Notes: generated by a model not told the origin, from the sequence alone. 64,000 nucleotides of DNA from CAYXDR01 sp046498185 (GCA_046498185.1 JAWOBE010000039.1:1-64000); one strand, 5' to 3'; numbered from the stretch's first letter, positions 15,375 to 24,274 are shown. Numbers and translations are program-made.

Positions 15375-16295
15375 CTATTCAAATTCTTCGGATTCCTCGG
15401 CAGGATAGAAAAGAAAGCGTCCGGAGCCCGGGTCTTCCAGGGCTCCGGGCTCCATCAAAATGGCCTCTGCGGTTTTCCTGAACCGATCGGCCTTCAGCTT
15501 CATTGAACGCAGACGCCCGGCCACGCCCCGCTTAACCAACATGTTTTTGATTCTTTTGAACAGGCTTTCACTCCCATATAAGAGTTTTCCTTCCCATAAA
15601 ATTTTGCAGGCGACCATACTGGGGAAAGTGTCGAATGCACTCTGTTCTTCGACCTTGGCGATATCTTTTACCACGTAATCGATTTCTTCCCTCATGTGGG
15701 GTGCCATAAGGAGGCGGAGCTTTTCTTCATATACGGCTTCGTCCAGTTTTCTGCGGAATTGTTCGCTGACATCGTTCGTCGTAACAAAAATCAGATCCAT
15801 ATCAGAACCGTTGACGGTTTTTAGTGTGCTTCTTTCCCTTCTGGGCATGTCATGAGCCATTCCGTAAACTATGTCCCCCGCGATTATCACACACATCCGG
15901 CTGGAAACAGCTCGTTCTTCGTCCAGTCTCTCAGTGATGGCGGAGACGACATTGAGTGCAATCCGCCATTTCATGCTGCTTACTTCCTGTATGTGTTTCT
16001 GGACCTGATTGATTTTTTCAGGAATTCGTGGATCTCCGTGCAGCCCTATGACGGAATACGTTAGAAAGTTCCTGAGCACCGAAGGTGAGAGCCTCGCATA
16101 CCCCTCTATCCTCCGATCGAGACGCAAATAATCGATCCCGGTTCTGAAAACTTCGATGAGGCCCGATATCATGCATGTACGCCAGAGCTCCCCCTGATTA
16201 CCGCCGGCATTTTTCCACAGCCCGGAGCCTGTCAAAGGACCTGATCGGTCAAGTATCTTGACAATCGTGGTTTCGATAGCCGGATCGATTTTCAA
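15375..16295 (-). CDS. Putative nucleotidyltransferase of unknown substrate
   Basis: The 306-residue protein has an MNT-like catalytic pattern: GDIVYGMAHD (140-149), then NGSDMDLIFVT (162-172) with D165 and D167, and a third acidic residue in EEIDYVV (D206). This matches the G-S-xn-S-D-x-D-L arrangement and distal Asp of polymerase-beta-type nucleotidyltransferases. The N-terminal 130 residues are helical, possibly a winged-helix-like part (GPLTGSGLWKNAGG). The C terminus is basic, then acidic. It overlaps the CNNM/CBS gene by 4 bp, so the two are co-translated. Target (tRNA, protein or small molecule) is not readable. Confidence 0.65.
   Translation of the reverse strand: MKIDPAIETTIVKILDRSGPLTGSGLWKNAGGNQGELWRTCMISGLIEVFRTGIDYLRLDRRIEGYARLSPSVLRNFLTYSVIGLHGDPRIPEKINQVQKHIQEVSSMKWRIALNVVSAITERLDEERAVSSRMCVIIAGDIVYGMAHDMPRRERSTLKTVNGSDMDLIFVTTNDVSEQFRRKLDEAVYEEKLRLLMAPHMREEIDYVVKDIAKVEEQSAFDTFPSMVACKILWEGKLLYGSESLFKRIKNMLVKRGVAGRLRSMKLKADRFRKTAEAILMEPGALEDPGSGRFLFYPAEESEEFE
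15421..15448. repeat. 9-bp inverted repeat inside the 3' end of the nucleotidyltransferase gene
   Basis: CCGGAGCCC (15421-15429) and GGGCTCCGG (15440-15448) can form a GC-rich hairpin close to the thiY/nucleotidyltransferase convergence. With only 17 bp between the two stops, it could pause convergent transcription, but no T-run is present. Confidence 0.35.
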
Positions 16296-17362
16296 ACGCT
16301 CCGGTTTTTTTCGGAGCCGGAGTTTTTCGCCTGGGATGTCTTCGCTGATTTTTTTCTCCTCGCCCTCGCAAGGGCCTGTTTGTCGGCTACCTGGTCTGAT
16401 TCATCCATAATCTCGCGACCAAGTATTTCCTCCAGGATATCCTCGAGTGTGATGAGCCCGGAAAGGCCCCCGTATTCATCGATCACCACGAACATATGTT
16501 CCTTGCGCTCCAGGAATTCCAGCAGCACACGGTTCAACCGGGCTGTTTCGGCTGTGAAATGAACGGGCTTCGACAGCTCAGATAGTTTCATCTCAGTTTT
16601 CCCTGCACTCAGAGCCATAAAAAGCTCTTTTGTAAAAACGATTCCAGAAATATCTTCCGGATCGTTCCCGTAGACCGGGAACCTGCTGTGTTCCCATTTT
16701 TCAGAGGCTTTTCGAGCCTGTTCGAGCGAAAGATCCTGTGGCAATGAGAATATCACTGTGCGGGGGGTCATAACTTCCCTGGCGATTTTGCTTTGAAGCG
16801 TGAGAACATTTTCAATCGCGGTTTCCTGCTGTATCGTTATTCCGCCGCTTCTCCTACTGAGGTTCACCATGATACGCAGCTCTTCATCGGTTATCTGGTC
16901 TTCCAGCCTTTTCCTGGCAATAATCCTGGTTACCAGGCCGCTTAACCAGATCGCTGGAGTCATGATCCAGATCAAAAATCTGAGACTGTAGGCGACTGGC
17001 GATATCAACTTTTTTCCGTAAACCACCCCCGCAGTTTTAGGAATAATTTCAGAAAACAGAAGGATGGCCAATGTGAAAAAAGCTGAAAACAAAGCAATCC
17101 TGTGATTTCCGAACACCGCCGCCGCTGCACTCCCTGCAACCGCCGCACCTGCCGTGTTCGCGATCGTATTCAGCGAAAGGATCGCAGCGATCGGTTTTTC
17201 GATATCCACCCTCATTTCCTTGAAAATTTTACCGGCCTTTTTGCCTTCGCGGTATAGGCTTTCAATATGCCTAAGCGGTACCGAGTAGAGTACGGCTTCA
17301 AAAAGCGAGCAGCAGGCGGATATGATGATCGCGAACCCGACTGCGATTACCAGCTCAATCAT
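16292..17362 (-). CDS. CNNM/CorC-family membrane protein with CBS pair
   Basis: The 356-residue protein has a DUF21/CNNM membrane domain (about residues 1-185, four hydrophobic segments, with SEIIPKTAGVVYGKK) and a tandem CBS module (about 195-320, from MTPRTVIF to IDEYGGLSGLITLEDILEEILG). The C-terminal CorC_HlyC transporter-associated domain of longer homologues is missing and is replaced by a basic tail (ARARRKKSAKTS). CNNM proteins are linked to Mg2+ or Na+ transport, and CBS domains bind adenine nucleotides. The start overlaps nothing upstream; the stop overlaps the nucleotidyltransferase start. Confidence 0.85.
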   Translation of the reverse strand: MIELVIAVGFAIIISACCSLFEAVLYSVPLRHIESLYREGKKAGKIFKEMRVDIEKPIAAILSLNTIANTAGAAVAGSAAAAVFGNHRIALFSAFFTLAILLFSEIIPKTAGVVYGKKLISPVAYSLRFLIWIMTPAIWLSGLVTRIIARKRLEDQITDEELRIMVNLSRRSGGITIQQETAIENVLTLQSKIAREVMTPRTVIFSLPQDLSLEQARKASEKWEHSRFPVYGNDPEDISGIVFTKELFMALSAGKTEMKLSELSKPVHFTAETARLNRVLLEFLERKEHMFVVIDEYGGLSGLITLEDILEEILGREIMDESDQVADKQALARARRKKSAKTSQAKNSGSEKNRSV

Positions 17363-17493
17363 TTTTACCTCTTTCCCAGGTCCCGGAAATGGTCACAGAA
17401 ATCGGCGTTCGTTCGGACCAGATGCCGCATGACCGAAATCTTGAGCGCCGGTCGGAAGACAGGCGGATTTGTTGGTGAATAAGGCGCTTACGA

Positions 17494-17521
17494 TTGACAT
17501 CGGCATTTAACATGGTATGTT
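17494..17521 (+). promoter_or_regulatory. Candidate promoter of infA
   Basis: TTGACA (17494-17499) and TATGTT (17516-17521) are 16 bp apart, about 140 bp upstream of the infA start. Confidence 0.45.
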
Positions 17522-17661
17522 ATGAAAACAGGTGGACATCAAAAAATCAAGTATTTTAAATTTTCAACGATTTAAACGAAAAAAAATACATTAACATTTG
17601 CTTTTTGGCGTGTTTTTTCGATGCAATCGAGCATCGGGTTTTCAGCCGGGAAAGGAGTTTC

Positions 17662-17877
17662 GTGAGCCGCGACGATTTAATCCAGATTGAAGGTACAGTA
17701 ACCAGGGTGCTGGGAGGAGGAACCCTGGAGATAGAATGCAACAACAACATGGTTGTACGTGCGGTTCTGTCGGGCCGTATGAAAAAATACCGTATAAGGG
17801 TGATGGCCGGAGACCGTGTTCAGGTCAGCGTATCTCCGTATGACACCAGCCATGGATTGATCACCTACCGGCTGTGA
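17662..17877 (+). CDS. infA: Translation initiation factor IF-1
   Basis: The S1-like OB fold is complete: IQIEGTVTRVLGGGTLEIEC, then VVRAVLSGRMKKYRIRVMAGDRVQVSVSPYD. I choose the GTG at 17662, with AAAGGAG about 5 nt upstream, which gives a normal-length 71-residue IF-1. The frame is open back to an ATG at 17605, but the extra residues are not found in IF-1. IF-1 binds the ribosomal A site during initiation. Some residues differ from the common IF-1 (GTLEIECNNN in place of the usual xFxVxLENG), so a second, divergent IF-1 elsewhere in the genome is possible. Confidence 0.88.
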   Translation: MSRDDLIQIEGTVTRVLGGGTLEIECNNNMVVRAVLSGRMKKYRIRVMAGDRVQVSVSPYDTSHGLITYRL

Positions 17878-17895
17878 CGGCCAGGCTTCCGAGTT

Positions 17896-18300
17896 TCAGC
17901 CTCTTTCACACAGTTCAATTAAAACGCCGCAGGTTTCCGCTGGATGAATGAAGGCGATGCGGGCTCCCCCGGCCCCCGGCCGTGGCTCTTTGTCGATGAG
18001 CCTTACCCCTTTTTCTTTGAGTTCCTTCAGCGCCTCGTCGAGGTTTTCAACCCTGAAGGCAAGATGCTGTATCCCCTCTCCTTTTGCATTTATGTACCTG
18101 GATACAGGCCCTTCTGAATCGGTGCTCTCCAGAAGCTCCACTTCACTGCCCGAGACCGGTATGAATGCTACTTTAACTTTCTGGTTTTCTACAATTTCGT
18201 GCTCTTTGACTGAAAGACCGAGAACCCGGTTATAAAACTCCTCGGCCGGACCCAGGTTTTTCACCGCGACCCCGATGTGATCAATATTGAGTATTTTCAT
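17896..18300 (-). CDS. mce: Methylmalonyl-CoA epimerase
   Basis: This 134-residue vicinal oxygen chelate protein interconverts the epimers of methylmalonyl-CoA. Metal ligands are recognisable: H8 in IDHIGVAV, E in VELLE, H in IQHLAFRV and E in VLIELCERG. The HP(A/E)ETCGVLIEL ending is typical of the family. It links propionyl-CoA and succinyl-CoA metabolism, common in syntrophic and sulfate-reducing Desulfobacterota. It stands alone, with no mutase or carboxylase gene beside it, and converges on infA. Confidence 0.9.
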   Translation of the reverse strand: MKILNIDHIGVAVKNLGPAEEFYNRVLGLSVKEHEIVENQKVKVAFIPVSGSEVELLESTDSEGPVSRYINAKGEGIQHLAFRVENLDEALKELKEKGVRLIDKEPRPGAGGARIAFIHPAETCGVLIELCERG

Positions 18301-18450
18301 CCATTCCTCCCGGCCGGATACGCTCCTACGTCTTATTACCTCTGAGAAGGTTGCGTTTCATCAGCCAAATGGCTATCATTATAATTAAAAGGCTTCGGTT
18401 GATAAAAGACTTTACCACACCACCCATTGGAGAAACAAAGGTTTTCAGAT

Positions 18451-18696
18451 ATGCAGGTCAATAATTTCGATTATGTAAATCGTCCGGTCCGGAAGCAACA
18501 GGAGGATACGTTCGGTGAATTCAATGCGACGGAACTCTATTGTCCTCGCTGTAAGAAGGCCATGCCGGTAAGGGAATACCTACTTCTGGTACTTCCGGAT
18601 GGTGACAAATACGAATACAGGTGTGCACGGTGCGGGACGAGCCTGGGGGATAAGCTGGATCATTCAGGGGGCATTTACCGTCCTTCATCGAAATGA
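18451..18696 (+). CDS. Small zinc-ribbon protein upstream of coaBC
   Basis: An 81-residue protein with two CxxC knuckles, CPRC and CARC (about 25 residues apart), separated by beta-strand-like sequence (REYLLLVLPDGDKYEYR). It probably binds one zinc. I prefer the ATG at 18451 with AAAGG 9 nt upstream; the frame also opens at a TTG at 18427. Its stop region overlaps the earliest possible coaBC start by 4 bp, so the genes are likely co-transcribed. No specific function is known to me. Confidence 0.7.
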   Translation: MQVNNFDYVNRPVRKQQEDTFGEFNATELYCPRCKKAMPVREYLLLVLPDGDKYEYRCARCGTSLGDKLDHSGGIYRPSSK

Positions 18697-18755
18697 AAGA
18701 GATCCAGTGGCTGGACGGCATCGTTCCATCTCCTACCTGTAGACGGGGAATGATT

Positions 18756-19973
18756 ATGGACAAATGCGTAGTGGTGGGCGTGACCGGGGGTATAGCCGCC
18801 TATAAAGCAGCTGAACTGGTTAGATTGCTGGTCAAAGGCGGATTTCGTACCCGGGTGGTCATGACCCGGAACGCAACCCGCTTCGTTGCACCTCTTACCT
18901 TTGAAGCGCTCAGCGGCGGACGGGTTATCGTCGACATGTGGGAGGAACATGGCGAGGCCATAGATCACATATCACTTGCACAGCAGTCGCAACTCATCGT
19001 TGTCGCGCCGGCTACGGCCAATTTTGTCGGGAAGGCTTCATGCGGAATAGCCGATGATTTTCTTTCGACAATGGTGCTCGCTGCCACGGCCAAGGTGGTG
19101 GTTTGTCCGTCTATGAATTCGGTAATGTATATGAATAAAGCGGTCCAGGCCAATTTGAATATTCTTCGCTCCCGAGGTATCGAGGTGATTGCTCCTGGTG
19201 AGGGCGGTCTTGCGTGCGGCACGGAAGGGCCGGGCCGCCTGCCGGAGCCCCGGGTGATCTATTCGATAATCTCTGATTTGCTCGCCCAGAAGGATCTTAA
19301 CGGCTTAAAAATCATGGTGACGGCCGGACCGACGGTGGAGTCGATCGATCCGGTTCGTTTCATCAGCAACAGGTCGAGTGGAAAGATGGGATTCGCTTTG
19401 GCCGCTACGGCACGGAGGAGGGGAGCCGATGTCGTTCTTATAAGCGGGCCGACCTCCCTTGACAGGCCGCATGGTGTCGAATACATCCCTGTTCAAACCG
19501 CGGAAGAAATGCGGACTGAAGTCCTGGCTCGGAGTGATGATTGTGATATCTTGATAAAAGCCGCTGCGGTGTCCGATTTCCGTCCTAAGACATCGATCGG
19601 TTCAAAGATCAAGAAATGCGGGGCTTCATTGAGCATGGAGCTGGAACTCAACCCGGACATTCTCGCGGAACTAGGCTCACGCAAGGGATTCAAACCGGTT
19701 GTACTGGTAGGTTTCGCGGCTGAAACGGAGGATCTTATCCGGCATGCGCAGGAAAAACTGGAGAAAAAGAATCTGGATATGATCGTCGCAAACGACGTCA
19801 CCGCGCCGGATGCCGGGTTCGATGCGGACACAAACAGGGTCAAAATATTGTACAGGGATCATAGTGTCGAGAATGTGCCGCTTATGTCCAAGCAGGCCCT
19901 TGCAGATTTGTTGCTCGACAGGGCGCGATCCTTGTTTGAAGATTCGGCGGGGAGGATGGCGTCAGAGGAGTGA
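18756..19973 (+). CDS. coaBC: Bifunctional phosphopantothenoylcysteine decarboxylase/phosphopantothenate--cysteine ligase
   Basis: CoaBC performs two steps of coenzyme A synthesis. The N-terminal flavoprotein half begins VVVGVTGGIAAYKAAELVR and contains the catalytic His region (EAIDHISLAQQS) and the PSMNSVMY flap. The C-terminal ligase half begins MVTAGPTVESIDPVRFISNRSSGKMG. I choose the ATG at 18756 with GGGGA upstream; an in-frame ATG at 18693 overlaps the previous stop but adds 21 unconserved residues. About 405 residues is normal length. Confidence 0.93.
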   Translation: MDKCVVVGVTGGIAAYKAAELVRLLVKGGFRTRVVMTRNATRFVAPLTFEALSGGRVIVDMWEEHGEAIDHISLAQQSQLIVVAPATANFVGKASCGIADDFLSTMVLAATAKVVVCPSMNSVMYMNKAVQANLNILRSRGIEVIAPGEGGLACGTEGPGRLPEPRVIYSIISDLLAQKDLNGLKIMVTAGPTVESIDPVRFISNRSSGKMGFALAATARRRGADVVLISGPTSLDRPHGVEYIPVQTAEEMRTEVLARSDDCDILIKAAAVSDFRPKTSIGSKIKKCGASLSMELELNPDILAELGSRKGFKPVVLVGFAAETEDLIRHAQEKLEKKNLDMIVANDVTAPDAGFDADTNRVKILYRDHSVENVPLMSKQALADLLLDRARSLFEDSAGRMASEE

Positions 19974-19975
19974 AG

Positions 19976-20779
19976 ATGGGTACAGGCCGCGGAGTTAAGG
20001 CTTATCCCGGCATTGATAAGAATCCGGGCGCAGTGATCGAATATGTTAAAAGGAGGCTTGAGGCCGGCGCTGTTGCAGGCCTGGGGCCGCCTCCCTTGGG
20101 GGCGCGTGCGCGTGGATTTCTGAGAGCCTCTCCGGGAGCGGATGTGCGGCGTGAGGGTGACGGTAAGATCCCGTCGGAAATTGCAAAGCCTCGCGTTATC
20201 GATTCCGGCGCCAAGCTGGATGCGTTGCGTTACGAACTCGGGGATTGCAGAAGGTGTAAGCTTTGGCGGAGTAGAAATAAAATTGTTTTCGGGGAGGGAT
20301 CTCCACATGCCCGGCTTGTTTTTGTAGGGGAGGGGCCCGGGCGTGACGAAGATCATGAGGGCCGCCCGTTTGTAGGTGAAGCCGGGAAAATGCTGACGAG
20401 AATCATCACCAAGGTGATGGGGCTGACCAGGGATGATGTTTATATCTGTAACGTTGTAAAATGCCGGCCGCCGGGAAACAGGGACCCGGAGGCGGATGAG
20501 ATAGCCGCCTGCCTTCCTTTTCTGACTGCACAGCTTTCTGCAATCGGGCCGGAGGTGATCTGCGTACTCGGCCGCGTGGCCGGCTCGATGCTGCTGGGGA
20601 AAGGGTTCAAGATCACCAGAGACAGGGGCCAATGGTTTGTGTACAATGGAATACCGGTGATGCCTATTTTTCATCCTGCTTATATACTCAGGGCCGAGGG
20701 GCGGCAGAGAGAGCTCAAGATGCTTGTCTGGGAAGATGTCAAGCAGGTAATGAAAAGGCTGGGACTAAAGGAGAAATAA
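19976..20779 (+). CDS. Family 4 uracil-DNA glycosylase
   Basis: The glycosylase excises uracil from DNA at the start of base excision repair. The core starts at residue about 80 and has the Fe-S cysteines (CRRC, NVVKC, AACLPF), motif 1 as VGEGPGRDED and motif 3 as HPAYILR. The usual Ala in GEAPG is Gly here. The N-terminal 75 residues are Gly/Pro/Arg-rich and unlikely to be folded. The ATG at 19976, 5 nt after GAGGAG, is preferred to a GTG at 19970 that overlaps the coaBC stop. Confidence 0.92.
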   Translation: MGTGRGVKAYPGIDKNPGAVIEYVKRRLEAGAVAGLGPPPLGARARGFLRASPGADVRREGDGKIPSEIAKPRVIDSGAKLDALRYELGDCRRCKLWRSRNKIVFGEGSPHARLVFVGEGPGRDEDHEGRPFVGEAGKMLTRIITKVMGLTRDDVYICNVVKCRPPGNRDPEADEIAACLPFLTAQLSAIGPEVICVLGRVAGSMLLGKGFKITRDRGQWFVYNGIPVMPIFHPAYILRAEGRQRELKMLVWEDVKQVMKRLGLKEK

Positions 20780-20780
20780 A

Positions 20781-22094
20781 ATGTCCGGGCGGTTGAGTAT
20801 ATATTTTTGGTTAGCGCTCTTGGTGCTTGGCATTTTTTCCGCCGACGCAGCTGTCGCCTACGGTGCAGAAGAGGTTGTCGTAATAGAATTTGAAGGCGCG
20901 ATCAACCCTGGTACCGCTACTTATGTTAAACGTGGAATCGAACAGGCGGCTGAAAGTGAAGCCGAAGCCGTGGTGATACAGCTCGATACACCAGGGGGAC
21001 TTGCTTCTTCGATGCGCTCGATTATAAAAGAAATCATGAATTCTCCTGTGCCGGTTGTGGTTTTTGTAAGTCCGCAAGGAGCTGGGGCCGCTTCCGCAGG
21101 TGTGATGGTAACTGTTGCCGGTCACATCGCCGCGATGGCGCCCGGCACGAATATAGGAGCCGCTCATCCTGTTATGGCCGGGGGCAAGGATATCGGCGGG
21201 ACCATGTCTGAGAAGGTGGTGCACGACATGGCGGCCTACGGCAGAGGTATCGCCGAAGAAAGGGGCAGGAACGGCAACTGGGTGGAAAGGGCCATCCGGG
21301 AGAGCGTTTCCATCACCGCCGAAGAGGCGGTTTCATACAATGTGGTCGATTTGATGGCGGAGGATATCGACGACCTGCTCGATGCGATCGACGGGAAAAC
21401 CTTGGATGTAAAAGGAGTGAGGGTCACCCTCGACACCTCAGGGGCGGAGGTTGTCTATTACCGTCCGGGTTTCCGGGACAGGGTGCTTAAAACAATCAGT
21501 GATCCGAACATCGCCTATATTTTGATGATGGTTGGCCTTGCCGGTATATATTTTGAGCTGTCGAACCCGGGCGCTGTTCTTCCCGGGGTAATCGGAGGGA
21601 TATCTCTGATACTCGCTTTTTATTCTTTCCAGACTCTACCGGTGAATTATGCGGGGCTTTTGCTGATCGTCCTTGGTATAATTTTTTTCATCGCCGAGAT
21701 AATGGTCAGCAGTTTTGGAGTTCTTGCAATCGGTGGATTGATTTCTCTGACAATAGGCTCTATTATGCTATTTGAAGATGTTGGGGTTTCAATAAGGTTG
21801 CTGCTCCCGACCATTGTTCTTGTGGCCGGCTTTTTCCTGGTTGTCACAGGGCTTGCGGTTAAGGCTTTCAGATCCAAACCCAGGACCGGCTCCGAGGGCC
21901 TCGTGGGATCGATCGGCAGAGCCATGGAACGCCTGGATCCGGAGGGTCTCGTTTCCATACATGGGGAAACCTGGGGGGCGCGGGCATCCGAGCCCATAGA
22001 ACGAGGAGCGCCGGTTGAGGTCGAACGCATGGAGGGATTGAAGTTGCATGTGAAGCGTGCGGCTGGTGCAGGAGAATCGAAAAACGGCCGATAG
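20781..22094 (+). CDS. NfeD-family membrane serine protease
   Basis: The 437-residue protein has a signal-like segment (1-28), a ClpP/SppA-fold protease domain with the nucleophile S105 in GAGAASAGVM and the general base K145 in TMSEKVVHD, four to five membrane segments (about 255-385) and a C-terminal OB-fold NfeD domain (VGSIGRAMERLDPEGLVSIHGETWGA). The Ser-to-Lys spacing of 40 matches characterised NfeD proteases, which cleave stomatin-type partners. The slipin gene follows 39 bp downstream, the classic pairing. Confidence 0.92.
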   Translation: MSGRLSIYFWLALLVLGIFSADAAVAYGAEEVVVIEFEGAINPGTATYVKRGIEQAAESEAEAVVIQLDTPGGLASSMRSIIKEIMNSPVPVVVFVSPQGAGAASAGVMVTVAGHIAAMAPGTNIGAAHPVMAGGKDIGGTMSEKVVHDMAAYGRGIAEERGRNGNWVERAIRESVSITAEEAVSYNVVDLMAEDIDDLLDAIDGKTLDVKGVRVTLDTSGAEVVYYRPGFRDRVLKTISDPNIAYILMMVGLAGIYFELSNPGAVLPGVIGGISLILAFYSFQTLPVNYAGLLLIVLGIIFFIAEIMVSSFGVLAIGGLISLTIGSIMLFEDVGVSIRLLLPTIVLVAGFFLVVTGLAVKAFRSKPRTGSEGLVGSIGRAMERLDPEGLVSIHGETWGARASEPIERGAPVEVERMEGLKLHVKRAAGAGESKNGR

Positions 22095-22133
22095 GGGCCC
22101 ATTAAACGGTTATGAGGGAAACGGGAGGAGAAG

Positions 22134-22895
22134 ATGTTTTATATTCTTTCTGTAGTTCTGATAATTTTTTTCCTGGCATCCGCCCTTAGAATTTTGCGGG
22201 AGTATGAGCGGGGTGTTATTTTCCGGCTTGGTCGGGTTATAAAAACCAAGGGCCCCGGACTAATCATCTTGATCCCTGTTATCGATAAAATGGTCAAGGT
22301 AAGTCTGCGCCTGGTGACCATGGACGTGCCGTCTCAGGATGTAATAACCAGGGATAATGTGTCGGTCGCTGTGGATGCCGTCGTTTATTTCCGGGTTATG
22401 GACCCGACGAAGGCCGTGGTGGAAGTCGAAAATTTTGTATTCGCGACCTCACAGCTTTCGCAGACAACTCTCAGAAGTGTCTGCGGCCAGGCCGAACTGG
22501 ACGAATTACTTTCAGAACGGGATAAAATAAACAGCCAGCTTCAGACAATTTTGGATCATCATACTGATCCATGGGGGATCAAGGTCTCGGCCGTCGAGGT
22601 GAAACGGATCGATCTTCCCCAGGAGATGCAACGGGCGATGGCGCGGCAGGCCGAAGCCGAAAGAGACCGACGTTCCAAAGTTATAAACGCCGAAGGTGAG
22701 TTTCAGGCCGCCGACAGGCTGTCTCAGGCGGCCGGCATTATCCAGAAGTACCCTGAAGCGTTGCAGCTGCGCTACCTTCAAACGGTGAGGGAAATCGCCG
22801 CGGAAAACAATTCAACGACGCTTTTTCCGATCCCTATTGATATGTTCAAGATTTTTTTTGAACGTATCCAGGGGGCCGGCGGCAAGGATGAATAA
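22134..22895 (+). CDS. Slipin (SPFH/stomatin family), NfeD partner
   Basis: The 253-residue protein has one N-terminal membrane segment (about 1-19), then the SPFH domain starting LREYERGVIFRLGRVIKTKGPGL and a helical coiled-coil part (QEMQRAMARQAEAERDRRSKVINAEGEFQAA). These proteins oligomerise in the inner membrane and organise membrane domains. The gene belongs with nfeD just upstream and has a GGGAGGAG ribosome-binding site. Confidence 0.92.
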   Translation: MFYILSVVLIIFFLASALRILREYERGVIFRLGRVIKTKGPGLIILIPVIDKMVKVSLRLVTMDVPSQDVITRDNVSVAVDAVVYFRVMDPTKAVVEVENFVFATSQLSQTTLRSVCGQAELDELLSERDKINSQLQTILDHHTDPWGIKVSAVEVKRIDLPQEMQRAMARQAEAERDRRSKVINAEGEFQAADRLSQAAGIIQKYPEALQLRYLQTVREIAAENNSTTLFPIPIDMFKIFFERIQGAGGKDE

Positions 22896-22947
22896 TTTCC
22901 TGCATGAACAAGGCGGGAGTAAAACGGAGACGAGGAGATTTAATTAA

Positions 22948-23370
22948 ATGACAGAAGAATTAAATGAAAATGTGAGCGGGGAAAACGGGAATAAAAAAGA
23001 AGTCAGTAAGGCGGAAGTGATGCTCCGGTCTTTGGAAAAGCCCCTCGAACGTATGACCGTGAAAGATTTGAGGGAGATCGGCACGGAGGTTCCGGGGGTT
23101 CAGGGTGTCCACGCAATGAAAAAGGATGAGATTATCTCTCTTCTGTATGAATTCATGGAAGCTGTGGGAATCCCGTTCGAACGGCCTGAAAAAACCACGA
23201 AGGTTAAGGCGCCGAAAGTGGCCCTGAGCAAACAGGAATTGAAGAAGAAGGCCGCGGCTTTCAGGGCGGAAAAAGCTTCTTTGCTTGCCGCTGGTGATTC
23301 CAAAGCTGTCCGGATTATGCGTCGTCGGATCAACAGGCTCAAGAAAATGACGCGCCGTGTCGCCGCATGA
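22948..23370 (+). CDS. Rho_N-like/SAP-like basic protein
   Basis: The 140-residue protein has an acidic N terminus and a helix-extended-helix segment (MTVKDLREIGTEVPGVQGVHAMKKDEIISLLYEF, about 35-69) that resembles the Rho_N/SAP nucleic-acid-binding fold. The C-terminal half is very basic, ending RIMRRRINRLKKMTRRVAA. This suggests RNA or DNA binding; the precise role is unknown. It ends at a strong intrinsic terminator, closing the coaBC-nfeD run. Confidence 0.65.
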   Translation: MTEELNENVSGENGNKKEVSKAEVMLRSLEKPLERMTVKDLREIGTEVPGVQGVHAMKKDEIISLLYEFMEAVGIPFERPEKTTKVKAPKVALSKQELKKKAAAFRAEKASLLAAGDSKAVRIMRRRINRLKKMTRRVAA

Positions 23371-23390
23371 TTTTGCGGTTTTTCGGATTT

Positions 23391-23423
23391 ACAGGGTCCG
23401 GTTTCGCCGGGCCTGTTTTTTTT
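23391..23423 (+). terminator. Rho-independent terminator
   Basis: ACAGG-G-TCCGG pairs with CCGGGCCTGT around a TTTCG loop, with one bulged G and one G-T pair, followed by a run of eight T. Confidence 0.9.
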
Positions 23424-23539
23424 AGTCCTTCTGCCGGCACGGAACGGGCTGTGAAAAGATCGTATTTTATTTTGATGAAGAGAGATTCGCTTTGACATTG
23501 CCATCGTTGCTGCGGATTTAGAGAAGTGAAGAGGGACCG

Positions 23540-24274
23540 ATGAGCACCAACGGCATCAAGGATTTGTCAGGCCGGGTTGCTGCGATAATTCCGGCTGCAG
23601 GCGCAGGTTTGCGCATGCGATGTAAGGTTCCGAAGCAGTTTGTGGAGATCGACGGAAGGCCATTGATTGCTCTGACTCTGGAGGCTTTCGAAAATTGCTC
23701 TGCAGTGGACCGGGTTATCCTCGTGGTTCCTTCGGCGGAGGTCGATTATTGCCGCCGTGCAATAGTTGAGCGTTACTGCTTAAAGAAGGTTGCCACAGTG
23801 GTGGCGGGCGGTAAGACCCGGCGTGATTCGGTGAGACTGGGAATGACGGCCGCAGGCGATGGATTCGAAATGGTGGTCGTACATGACGGAGTAAGGCCGC
23901 TTGTCAAACCTTTATTAATAGAAAGGGTCATCGAAGCAGCCCGGATTTGCGGCGCTGCAATCGCAGGTATACCGGCCAGGGACACGGTGAAAGAAGTTGA
24001 CGGGGAGCTGGTGATAAAAACATACGACCGTGAAAAAGCATGGCTTGCCCAAACCCCACAGGCTTTTCGTTACTCGATTCTTCTGGATGCCCATGGCCGG
24101 TCAGGATTCGGGTGCTTTGGGGAGCCCACAGATGATGCATCCCTTGTCGAACGGGCCGGAGGCATGGTTGTCGTTGTGCCCGGGGACGAAGACAATATAA
24201 AGGTTACAACGCCCCGGGATATAGCCATGGTAAAGTTTTTGAGAAGCGAAGCGCACGGCTTGGGGGAAAAATGA
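23540..24274 (+). CDS. ispD: 2-C-methyl-D-erythritol 4-phosphate cytidylyltransferase
   Basis: IspD makes CDP-methylerythritol in the MEP isoprenoid pathway. Key elements: the nucleotide loop IIPAAGAGLRMRCKVPKQF (about 16-34), GGKTRRDSVRLGM (about 90-102), VVVHDGVRPLV and the C-terminal EDNIKVTTPRDI. At 244 residues it is slightly longer than usual at the N terminus. GAGGG precedes the ATG. The stop overlaps the hemC start by 4 bp. Confidence 0.95.
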   Translation: MSTNGIKDLSGRVAAIIPAAGAGLRMRCKVPKQFVEIDGRPLIALTLEAFENCSAVDRVILVVPSAEVDYCRRAIVERYCLKKVATVVAGGKTRRDSVRLGMTAAGDGFEMVVVHDGVRPLVKPLLIERVIEAARICGAAIAGIPARDTVKEVDGELVIKTYDREKAWLAQTPQAFRYSILLDAHGRSGFGCFGEPTDDASLVERAGGMVVVVPGDEDNIKVTTPRDIAMVKFLRSEAHGLGEK

